Positions 10,061 to 15,724 of a stretch of DNA of 19,144 bases are shown here, in pieces. Made by a program: the position numbers and the translations under genes. The notes beneath the pieces are model-generated. The model was not told where the DNA came from, ran no database searches, and worked only from the letters and a program-made list of their open reading frames with translations. Position 1 is the stretch's first letter; every line of letters starts with the position of its first letter. Origin of the DNA: an uncultured Selenomonas sp. (lineage in GTDB: Bacteria > Bacillota > Negativicutes > Selenomonadales > Selenomonadaceae); assembly GCA_945494195.1 (NCBI GenBank), contig CALYVJ010000005.1, positions 1-19,144 on the forward strand. Direction: 5' to 3'.

Positions 10061-10145
10061 GCAGGGGACCGGGCCGGTCTCCTGCCCGAACCTGGCACTA
10101 TTTTACTGTTTCGTATCGTGAACTGGCTTTACCGCTTTAGTTCAC
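10061..10145 (+). other. Two hairpins in the mutase-meaB spacer
   Basis: The 140-bp gap between the B12 chain and meaB holds a 10-bp stem (GCAGGGGACC paired with GGTCTCCTGC, one G-U pair, 5-nt loop, 10061-10085) followed by CCGAACCTGGCACTATTTTA. A second stem, GTGAACT/AGTTCAC, spans 10118-10145. The first could be a partial terminator or an mRNA processing/stabilising element that sets different levels for mutase and downstream genes. There is no long T tract, so full termination is unlikely. Function is inferred only from structure. Confidence 0.4.
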
Positions 10146-10175
10146 AATAAAAACTACCGAAAAGGTGGTGGCAGG

Positions 10176-11114
10176 ATGGACATAGCAGAAGAATTACTCA
10201 AAGGCAATCGGCTGGCACTTTCTCGGGCAATTACTGCCATCGAGAATGAGTATGAGGAAGCGACGGATATCATGAAGAAGCTTTATCCGCATACTGGCCA
10301 TGCCTATGTATTAGGTATCACCGGTCCGCCAGGTGCAGGAAAGAGTACGCTATCGGATAAGATAGCGCGCGAATATCGTGCGCAGGGCAAGACCGTTGGT
10401 ATTATAGCTGTCGACCCGACCAGTCCATTCACGGGCGGTGCTATTTTAGGCGACCGCATCCGCATGAATGGATTGACATTAGACGAAGGAGTCTTTATCC
10501 GCAGTATGGGTACTCGTGGAAGCCTCGGTGGTTTATCCCATAAAACCGCCGATGCGGTCAAGGCCATGGATGCTTTCGGAAAGGACATCATTATCGTTGA
10601 AACCGTTGGTGTCGGTCAGTCTGAAGTGGATATCGTCAAAGCTGCCGATACGACTATGGTCGTATTGATTCCCGGCATGGGTGATGATATCCAGGCAATT
10701 AAGGCCGGTATTTTGGAGATTGGCGATCTCTACTGCATCAACAAGTCAGATCTTGATGGAGCAGATAAACTGGTTCGCGAAATCAACATGATGCTGGACC
10801 TGGACAGCCTGATGACGGAATGGCGCCCGCCGATTACCAAGGTGGTAGCCAGCCAGAATGAAGGCATTACAGAACTCTTGGATACCGTTGAAAAACACCG
10901 GACGCATATCGAAGGCAACGGGCAATTAGCCGAGCGGCGGACGAAGCGTACCCGTGAGGAAATGCTCGATATCCTCAGTAGCAACATCGGCACATACATC
11001 AAGGGCAAGATCGTGGACAGCGGTCGCCTTGATGGCTATGTCGAGCAAATCAAACAGCATGAGACAGACCCGTATACCGTTATCGGTCAGGTCATGGATG
11101 AGATGCTGAAATAA
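10176..11114 (+). CDS. meaB: MeaB/ArgK-type GTPase, mutase chaperone
   Basis: G3E-family P-loop GTPase (312 residues) that protects and reloads methylmalonyl-CoA mutase with adenosylcobalamin. Motifs are Walker A GITGPPGAGKST (GPPGAGKS at residues 50-57), VDPTSPFTGGAILGDRIRM, ETVGVGQSEVDI, and the NKSD guanine-specificity motif. The old ArgK/LAO transport kinase name for this family is misleading; its location directly between the mutase and epimerase genes supports the chaperone role. The ribosome binding site is AAAGGTGG, 7 nt before the ATG. It ends 28 bp before the epimerase gene. Confidence 0.95.
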   Translation: MDIAEELLKGNRLALSRAITAIENEYEEATDIMKKLYPHTGHAYVLGITGPPGAGKSTLSDKIAREYRAQGKTVGIIAVDPTSPFTGGAILGDRIRMNGLTLDEGVFIRSMGTRGSLGGLSHKTADAVKAMDAFGKDIIIVETVGVGQSEVDIVKAADTTMVVLIPGMGDDIQAIKAGILEIGDLYCINKSDLDGADKLVREINMMLDLDSLMTEWRPPITKVVASQNEGITELLDTVEKHRTHIEGNGQLAERRTKRTREEMLDILSSNIGTYIKGKIVDSGRLDGYVEQIKQHETDPYTVIGQVMDEMLK

Positions 11115-11142
11115 TTATATAATCCGAATGGAGGAGTTCATT

Positions 11143-11559
11143 ATGTTTAAAGTATTAGGCGTAGATCATATCGGTATTGCAGTTTCGGACCTCAAGGAAG
11201 TCGGTTCCTTCTGGGGAGATACGCTGGGACTTCCCGCTAATGGCGAGGAAACGGTTGCTGAACAGAAAGTAACGACGGGATTCTTCCCCACGCCGAATGG
11301 CAGTGAAATCGAGCTGCTGGCAGCAACGGATGAAACGTCTCCTATTGCGAAATTCATCGAAAAGAACGGTGGCCGTGGCGGCATCCAGCACATTGCTCTG
11401 CGGGTGGATAATCTCGAGGCTGCTCTGGCTGATCTCAAAGAGCAGGGAGTTCGCCTGATTGACGAGAAACCGCGCCTTGGTGCCGGCGGGGCAAAAATCG
11501 CTTTTGTTCATCCCAAGGCTTCTCATGGGGTTCTCCTGGAACTTTGCCAGCGTGATTAA
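11143..11559 (+). CDS. mce: Methylmalonyl-CoA epimerase
   Basis: Vicinal-oxygen-chelate (glyoxalase-fold) metalloenzyme of 138 residues that interconverts (R)- and (S)-methylmalonyl-CoA, linking the mutase product to the decarboxylase substrate. Two beta-alpha-beta-beta-beta modules are visible. Metal ligands expected from the family are present: H9 in VDHIGIAV, the Gln in AEQKVTTGFF, His in GIQHIALRV, and Glu near the end in LLELCQRD. The start is ATG 11143 behind GGAGGAGTTC. An ATG 15 bp upstream, inside the ribosome binding site, is in frame but improbable. A spacer of 117 bp separates it from mmdA. Confidence 0.94.
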   Translation: MFKVLGVDHIGIAVSDLKEVGSFWGDTLGLPANGEETVAEQKVTTGFFPTPNGSEIELLAATDETSPIAKFIEKNGGRGGIQHIALRVDNLEAALADLKEQGVRLIDEKPRLGAGGAKIAFVHPKASHGVLLELCQRD

Positions 11560-11579
11560 TACCTGGTATTAAATTAGTC

Positions 11580-11608
11580 TTGCAATTTTCACACAAATAG
11601 TGCAAAAT
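11580..11608 (+). promoter_or_regulatory. Weak candidate internal promoter before mmdA
   Basis: TTGCAA (11580-11585) and CAAAAT (11603-11608) are spaced by 17 bp, about 70 bp upstream of mmdA. A short inverted repeat TTGCA...TGCAA overlaps both. The -10 match is only 4 of 6, so the call is tentative. A separate promoter would allow mmdA-E-C to be made in excess of the mutase. Confidence 0.25.
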
Positions 11609-11676
11609 AGAGATTGCAGTACATGAGAAATATGTCGCAGACTATTTTCTCACAAGCTAATTATAGGAGGTATATA

Positions 11677-13206
11677 ATGGCTACTGTTCAGGAAAAAATT
11701 GACTTAATGAATGCAAAGAAAGAGCATATCATGCAGGGGGGCGGTCAGGCCCGTATCGAGAAGCAGCATGCAAAGGGAAAACAGACTGCCCGCGAGCGCA
11801 TCAACAAACTGTTCGATGAGGGAACTTTCGTTGAGCTCGATATGTTTATGAAGCATCGTTGCACGAATTTTGGTCAGGACAAAAAAGAACTTCCGGGCGA
11901 GGGTGTAGTAACGGGCTATGGTACGGTTGACGGCCGTCTGGTCTACGCTTATGCACAGGATTTCACCGTTGAGGGGGGATCTCTGGGGGAAAAACATGCG
12001 CATAAGATTTGGAAAGTTATGGACCTTGCCATGAAGATGGGCGCACCGTGCATCGGTATCAATGATTCGGGTGGTGCTCGTATCCAGGAAGCCGTTGACG
12101 CGCTGTCTGGTTATGGCGGTATCTTCTATCGCAATACGGCGGCATCTGGCGTAATCCCGCAGATTTCCGTAATCATGGGACCGTGCGCAGGTGGTGCGGT
12201 ATACAGCCCGGCTATCACGGACTTCATTTACATGGTAAAGAACACCAGCCAGATGTTCATTACGGGCCCGGCAGTCATCAAATCGGTAACGGCCGAGGAA
12301 GTTACGGCTGAGGCTCTGGGCGGTGCTATGACGCATAATACGCGCAGCGGTGTCGCTCACTTTGCGGCTGAGGATGAGGACGACTGCATCAAGCAGATTC
12401 GGTACTTGCTTTCCTTCCTGCCGAGCAATAATATGGAAGATGCACCGGTCATGGAGACTGGCGATGATCCGGACCGTCAGGATGAGAGCCTGAACTCGGT
12501 AATTCCAGATAACCCGAACATGCCATATGATATGAAGGATGTCATCCGTTCTCTTGTTGATAACGGTGAATTCTACGAAGTACAGGAATTCTTTGCTACG
12601 AATATCATCTGCTGTTTTGCCCGTTTTGATGGCCGCAGCGTAGGTATCATCGCTAACCAGCCGAAAGTTATGGCAGGCTGCTTGGATGTCGATGCGTCGG
12701 ACAAATCCGCCCGTTTCATCCGCTTCTGCGATGCCTTCAATATTCCGCTCGTCAACCTCGTTGATGTACCGGGCTTCCTGCCAGGTGTCAATCAGGAGCA
12801 CAACGGCATTATCCGTCATGGTGCGAAGATGCTGTACGCTTACAGTGAGGCTACGGTTCCTAAAGTTACGGTCATTACCCGTAAGGCTTATGGCGGTTCC
12901 TACATCGCTATGTGTTGCCGTGAACTGGGCGCTGATCAGGTTATGGCTTGGCCGACGTCGGAAATCGCTGTTATGGGCCCGGCTGGTGCAGCAAATATCA
13001 TTTTCCGTAAAGATCCGGACAAGGATGCTAAGACGGCAGAGTATGTTGAAAACTTCGCAACGCCGTATGTTGCCGCAGAGCGTGGCTATGTGGATATGGT
13101 TATTGAGCCGAAGGAGACGCGTCCGCGCATCATCACGGCCCTTAATGCACTGGCTAGCAAGCGCGAAGTTGGCCCGTCCAAGAAACACGGCAATATTCCG
13201 CTTTAA
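11677..13206 (+). CDS. mmdA: Methylmalonyl-CoA decarboxylase alpha (carboxyltransferase) subunit
   Basis: Acyl-CoA carboxyltransferase of 509 residues, the same length as Veillonella MmdA. It transfers the carboxyl group of (S)-methylmalonyl-CoA to the biotin of MmdC, releasing propionyl-CoA. N- and C-terminal crotonase-like halves are visible, with GINDSGGARIQE, MGPCAGGAVYSPAITDF and ITGPAVIKSVTAEEV in the first, and LVDVPGFLPGVNQEHNGIIRHGAK and TRKAYGGSYIAMCCRELGAD in the second. The same fold also occurs in propionyl-CoA carboxylase beta and the 12S transcarboxylase subunit. The adjacent MmdE-like protein and biotin carrier, and the lack of a biotin carboxylase gene, favour a decarboxylase. 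The start is at 11677 behind TAGGAGG; an in-frame ATG at 11614 has no ribosome binding site. Confidence 0.92.
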   Translation: MATVQEKIDLMNAKKEHIMQGGGQARIEKQHAKGKQTARERINKLFDEGTFVELDMFMKHRCTNFGQDKKELPGEGVVTGYGTVDGRLVYAYAQDFTVEGGSLGEKHAHKIWKVMDLAMKMGAPCIGINDSGGARIQEAVDALSGYGGIFYRNTAASGVIPQISVIMGPCAGGAVYSPAITDFIYMVKNTSQMFITGPAVIKSVTAEEVTAEALGGAMTHNTRSGVAHFAAEDEDDCIKQIRYLLSFLPSNNMEDAPVMETGDDPDRQDESLNSVIPDNPNMPYDMKDVIRSLVDNGEFYEVQEFFATNIICCFARFDGRSVGIIANQPKVMAGCLDVDASDKSARFIRFCDAFNIPLVNLVDVPGFLPGVNQEHNGIIRHGAKMLYAYSEATVPKVTVITRKAYGGSYIAMCCRELGADQVMAWPTSEIAVMGPAGAANIIFRKDPDKDAKTAEYVENFATPYVAAERGYVDMVIEPKETRPRIITALNALASKREVGPSKKHGNIPL

Positions 13207-13223
13207 GCAAAGAGGTGCAAGTT

Positions 13224-13379
13224 ATGAAAACCGAAGCAAAAGGCGTATCGCCTGAGGTAGTAGCCGCTATCACGGCTGCTGTTCAGATGATGATGTCGAA
13301 TAAAGTTATCGCTGTACGCATCAAACGCAGCGACGTTTGGACATTGTCCGCTCGGGGCGGCTTGGTCAAACAGTTCTGA
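13224..13379 (+). CDS. mmdE: Small MmdE-like (epsilon/delta C-terminal) decarboxylase subunit
   Basis: A 51-residue reading frame with ribosome binding site AGAGGTG, lying exactly between mmdA (17 bp) and mmdC (37 bp) on the same strand. It reads SPEVVAAITAAVQMMM, then VIAVRIKRSDVWTLSARGG and ends LVKQF. This resembles the C-terminal part of MmdD/OadG-type subunits (a helix EVVAAI.AAV followed by a basic strand and W..AGR-type end) and fits the epsilon subunit MmdE of Veillonella, about 55 residues, which stabilises the complex. There is no membrane anchor or Pro/Ala linker, so it is epsilon-like and not full delta. Assignment rests on context plus remembered motif similarity. Confidence 0.78.
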   Translation: MKTEAKGVSPEVVAAITAAVQMMMSNKVIAVRIKRSDVWTLSARGGLVKQF

Positions 13380-13416
13380 TTGATTCCGAAGTAGAACGTA
13401 GTTGGAGGAATTCTTA

Positions 13417-13815
13417 ATGAAAAAGTTCAATATCACCGTTAACGGCACGGCTTATGAGGTAGAGGTTGAGGAAGTAAAATCCGCAGCAGCTGCTGCTCCG
13501 AAAGCAGCACCGGCTCCGGCAGCACCGGCTGCTCCGAAAGCAGCACCGGCACCAGCAGCACCAGCTGCTCCGGCAAAGGCTGCTGTTGCAGCAGGTGCGG
13601 GTGAGCATTCCATCGATGCTCCGATGCCGGGCAAGATCGTAAAACTCGTAGCCAGCGAAGGCCAGGCTGTTAAAGCTGGCGAGACGCTGCTGATTCTCGA
13701 GGCTATGAAGATGCAGAATGAGATTGCTGCTGATGCAGATGGCGTTGTCAAAACGTTCAATGTAGCAGCTGGCCAGAGCGTAAAGGCACATGATTCGCTC
13801 GTAATTCTTGGCTGA
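13417..13815 (+). CDS. mmdC: Biotin carrier subunit of methylmalonyl-CoA decarboxylase
   Basis: Biotin carboxyl carrier of 132 residues (gamma subunit). It accepts the carboxyl group from MmdA and, in sodium-pumping systems, delivers it to the membrane subunit MmdB. After an N-terminal strand ([19 protein letters not shown]) comes a flexible Ala/Pro linker (about residues 22-60) and a biotinyl domain beginning [13 protein letters not shown]. The biotinylated Lys is K98 in LEAMKMQNE, 34 residues from the C-terminus, the classic distance. The start is ATG 13417 behind GGAGGAATTC; a TTG inside that site is in frame but unlikely. A strong terminator follows, so this is the last gene of the cluster. 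Confidence 0.95.
   Translation: MKKFNITVNGTAYEVEVEEVKSAAAAAPKAAPAPAAPAAPKAAPAPAAPAAPAKAAVAAGAGEHSIDAPMPGKIVKLVASEGQAVKAGETLLILEAMKMQNEIAADADGVVKTFNVAAGQSVKAHDSLVILG
13495..13578 (+). repeat. 36-bp tandem repeat encoding the Ala/Pro linker of MmdC
   Basis: GCTCCGAAAGCAGCACCGG starts at 13495 and again at 13531, and a diverged partial unit (GCTCCG) starts at 13567, so the period is exactly 36 bp (12 residues of Ala, Pro and Lys). Two near-complete copies and one partial are seen. Copy number could vary between strains and would change the linker length without shifting frame. Confidence 0.85.
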
Positions 13816-13830
13816 TTTGCTGAAGAACAG

Positions 13831-13856
13831 GCCTTCCCAACCGGGAAGGCTTTTTT
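13831..13856 (+). terminator. Rho-independent terminator after mmdC
   Basis: GCCTTCCC and GGGAAGGC (8-bp perfect stem, 4-nt loop AACC) are followed by six T. This closes the propionate cluster. Confidence 0.95.
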
Positions 13857-13913
13857 GCTTGATAGGTGCTTTACGACAGGCAGAAGGAAAGCATTCACCG
13901 AAAGGAGTTTCCT

Positions 13914-14810
13914 GTGAAGAAATTAGCAATTATCGTATCTTTGCTGGTGCTGGTTTGTTTTGCCGTGACTGGCTGCAGTAAACCACAGCCGGCAGCCAGG
14001 AAGAATATTACCATTGTTACCTCCTTCTATCCCATGTATATCGATGTCATCAACATCACCAAAGATGTCGATGGGGTTGAGGTCATCAATATGACGAAGC
14101 CGCAGACGGGATGTTTGCATGATTATCAGCTGACCACGGAAGATATGAAAACGCTGGAAAAGGCAGATGTCTTGGTGGCAAATGGTGCTGGCATGGAAAA
14201 CTTCTTGGAGAAGGCGGCCAAGCAGAATAAGAAATTAAAAATAATCGAAGCGTCAAACTATGACCACATTCAATTATTGAAGGATGGCGAGGAAGAGAAC
14301 CCCCATGTTTGGACAGCTGTGACGTATGCCATTGATCAGGTAAAGGCAATTACGGTGCAGCTCTGTGAGGCGGATCCGGAGCATAAGGAACAGTACCGCA
14401 AGAATGCGCTGGATTATGTCATGAAGCTCGAGGCTTTGCGCAAGGAAATGCATGAGCAGCTGGACGATTTGCCTCATAAGGATATCGTGACGTTTCACGA
14501 GGCATTCCCGTATCTGGCCAAGGAATTCAAACTGAACATCGTAAGCGTGGTGGAACGTGAGCCGGGGACGGAGCCTACGCCACAGGAATTGGAGCAGGTT
14601 ATCGCAAAGGTAAAGGCTATGCCGGTAAAAGTCCTCTTCACAGAGCCACAGTATTCTCCGGCGGCTGCCGAAACCATTTCTCGGGAAACAGGGGCAAAGA
14701 TTTATACGCTGGACCCTGTGGTAACAGGAGAGGCAAGCCCAGAAGCGCTGGATGCATATATCGATGCGATGAAAAAGAATATGGAAGTGCTGAAGGAAGC
14801 ACTTAAATAA
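13914..14810 (+). CDS. ZnuA/TroA-type metal ABC transporter substrate-binding lipoprotein
   Basis: Periplasmic (or membrane-anchored) solute-binding protein for Zn2+ or Mn2+, 298 residues. The N-terminal signal KKLAIIVSLLVLVCFAVTGC has a lipobox (AVTG-C21), so it should be lipid-anchored. Likely metal ligands are H69 in TGCLHDYQLT, H131 in ENPHVWTAV, H195 in TFHEAFPYL, and an acidic residue near the C-terminus (E244 in TEPQYSP or D267 in TLDPV). There is no His-rich loop as in many zinc-specific ZnuA proteins, so the metal is undecided. The start is GTG 13914 behind AAAGGAG; an ATG at 13866 lies too close to the preceding terminator and would bury the signal peptide. No permease or ATPase gene is in the window, so it is an orphan here. 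Confidence 0.87.
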   Translation: MKKLAIIVSLLVLVCFAVTGCSKPQPAARKNITIVTSFYPMYIDVINITKDVDGVEVINMTKPQTGCLHDYQLTTEDMKTLEKADVLVANGAGMENFLEKAAKQNKKLKIIEASNYDHIQLLKDGEEENPHVWTAVTYAIDQVKAITVQLCEADPEHKEQYRKNALDYVMKLEALRKEMHEQLDDLPHKDIVTFHEAFPYLAKEFKLNIVSVVEREPGTEPTPQELEQVIAKVKAMPVKVLFTEPQYSPAAAETISRETGAKIYTLDPVVTGEASPEALDAYIDAMKKNMEVLKEALK

Positions 14811-14841
14811 ACAAAGAGAGTGGAAGGATAGTTCCTGGTAC

Positions 14842-14879
14842 AAAAGCTCGCAGACTCGAAAAGGAGTTTGCGGGCTTTT
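14842..14879 (+). terminator. Rho-independent terminator after the metal-binding lipoprotein gene
   Basis: AAAAGCTCGCAGACTC and GAGTTTGCGGGCTTTT form a 16-bp stem with two G-U/A-C variants around a short loop, ending in TTTT. Because the left arm starts AAAA, it may work in both directions. Confidence 0.88.
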
Positions 14880-15002
14880 GGCCGTCTTGAGCGCAGTTAG
14901 GTAGACGGGAGATAGTGTGCCATCCCTTCGTCGTGTTGCACGTTGACGAGGGCGTGGTACAATTTGAGCCAGCCGTCGGCAAGGTTGAGTACTCTAGTGT
15001 AG
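14880..15002. other. Gap with no recognisable gene
   Basis: No convincing reading frame, promoter or RNA gene is visible. In the frame beginning at 14927 the short stretch FVVLHVDEG resembles the FVSIHCNA strand of Amidase_3 enzymes and may be an older, frameshifted piece of the relic that follows, but it is too short to be sure. Confidence 0.3.
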
Positions 15003-15329
15003 GGCCAGCAGTTTGCAGCGCCTGAGACCGGTCATGAACTCAATCTGGGCGGCGGCAGGGGCGCGGAAACCTATTGCTATAATCTGGGCGGTTGTGAAGG
15101 ACGACTGGCCCGCTGCGTCCAGATTCAGTTGGTAACAACGCTTTCGCTTGTTGACCTCGGCCACCGCGATCGCATCGTCAAAGTGCACGCGAGCTTCTGA
15201 GTGCTCAGGAATACCACCATGCCCGCCGTATTCGTCGAAGTGGGATTCATCGACAGCGACGATGTGGGGGCGTTGACACGATACGGGGATGCGATAGCAA
15301 GGGCGATCGCGCGGTGCATGACAGATTAG
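15003..15329 (+). pseudogene. Decayed C-terminal half of N-acetylmuramoyl-L-alanine amidase (Amidase_3)
   Basis: One forward frame reads GAETYCYNLGG, then EGRLARCVQIQLV, then, after an in-frame TGA at 15198-15200, VLRNTTMPAVFVEVGFIDSD, ALTRYGDAIARAIARC and a TAG stop at 15327. This is the order seen in the second half of Amidase_3 cell-wall hydrolases: a TETYYY strand, a helix of the LA..VQ..L type, the FYVLR.T.MPAVLVEVGFIS block with the catalytic Glu, and the terminal helix. The TGA replaces the aromatic residue normally between Phe and Val-Leu-Arg. The catalytic Zn-binding N-terminal half is missing; the frame is closed upstream by TAG at 15000. No ribosome binding site or start is present. 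It may come from a host cell-wall amidase or a prophage endolysin; sequence alone does not decide. Confidence 0.75.
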
Positions 15330-15393
15330 GGGCAGAAATCGATTGAAGTCCATTAGCGATGTTGCTAAAATAAAATCAGAAAGGTAATCTCTG

Positions 15394-15445
15394 ACTGATG
15401 GCCGTAGGAATTTAGCTCCTATAGGATCAGTTATGGGGGTGCCTT
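15394..15445 (+). terminator. Possible hairpin terminator downstream of the amidase relic
   Basis: Nested arms ACTGAT/ATCAGT (15394-15431) and TAGGA/TCCTA are followed by GGGGGTGCCTTTTT. The stem is interrupted and the T run is 5 nt long and 10 nt from the stem, so it is a weak candidate. It could be a leftover of the gene that once stood here. Confidence 0.3.
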
Positions 15446-15501
15446 TTTGCGTTGTAGATACTAGCATTGTTTTGGGGGGCTGTATGATAAAATAATTTCA
15501 A

Positions 15502-15570
15502 TGGCTGGCCCTCCAGGTGCGACTCTGCTTTTGCAGCCCCCCCTGGTCTTGGAAGGGGCCAGTCGCTTTT
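15502..15570. other. Large three-part hairpin between amidase relic and RM operon
   Basis: The outer stem is GGCTGGCCC (15503-15511) with GGGCCAGTC (15556-15564). The middle stem is CCAGG (15513-15517) with CCTGG (15542-15546), and the tip is CTGC-TTTT-GCAG (15525-15536). A bulge of about 9 nt lies on the right side. It ends in GCTTTT. It may be a terminator insulating the restriction operon, a small structured RNA, or a folded repeat of the extragenic palindrome type. It is much more GC-rich than the sequence to its right. Confidence 0.55.
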
Positions 15571-15590
15571 GATATGGGCATTTTTACAAG

Positions 15591-15614
15591 TTGACTAGTC
15601 AAATGACTGGTCAA
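15591..15614. promoter_or_regulatory. Operator-like double palindrome upstream of the RM operon
   Basis: TTGACTAGTCAA, a perfect 12-bp palindrome, is followed directly by ATGACTGGTCAA, which differs at two positions. The 24-bp pair is also nearly symmetric about its centre. This is the form of a binding site for one or two dimers of a small helix-turn-helix regulator. It sits 50 bp upstream of the best -35 element of the restriction operon. The regulator is unknown; the helix-turn-helix at the N-terminus of the first methyltransferase is the obvious candidate in this window, but an external MarR/TetR-type protein is equally possible. Confidence 0.6.
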
Positions 15615-15664
15615 TTCATTTTGTATAGAAACAAAAATATGTTCGAAAATACTACTATTTGATA

Positions 15665-15693
15665 TTGCTATTGTTCCAAGGCTAGAATATAAT
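15665..15693 (+). promoter_or_regulatory. Sigma-70 type promoter of the RM operon
   Basis: TTGCTA (15665-15670) and a perfect TATAAT (15688-15693) are separated by 17 bp. The predicted start point is about 15700, giving a leader of about 25 nt that carries the AAAGGAGG ribosome binding site before ATG 15725. Confidence 0.7.
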
Positions 15694-15724
15694 TATATAA
15701 CAGAAGATGTAAAAGGAGGATATT

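Noticed and set aside
15166..15310. Two GCGATCGC octamers (15166-15173, 15303-15310), the cyanobacterial HIP1 sequence
   Set aside because: They fall in GC-rich codons of the amidase relic. Two copies are not enough to suggest a cyanobacterial source, and nothing else in the window does.
14994..15467. 157-codon open frame on the minus strand
   Set aside because: It has no ribosome binding site or recognisable motif, and the opposite strand shows clear Amidase_3 remnants over the same bases, so it is an antisense shadow.
14880..15570. Large structured non-coding RNA (OLE, ROOL, RNase P or tmRNA type)
   Set aside because: Conserved landmarks such as the RNase P or tmRNA ends are absent, and much of the interval is explained by the amidase relic.
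15632..15645. LexA-box-like sequence CAAAAATATGTTCG upstream of the RM promoter
   Set aside because: Only the right half matches the Gram-positive LexA consensus; the essential GAAC of the left half is missing.
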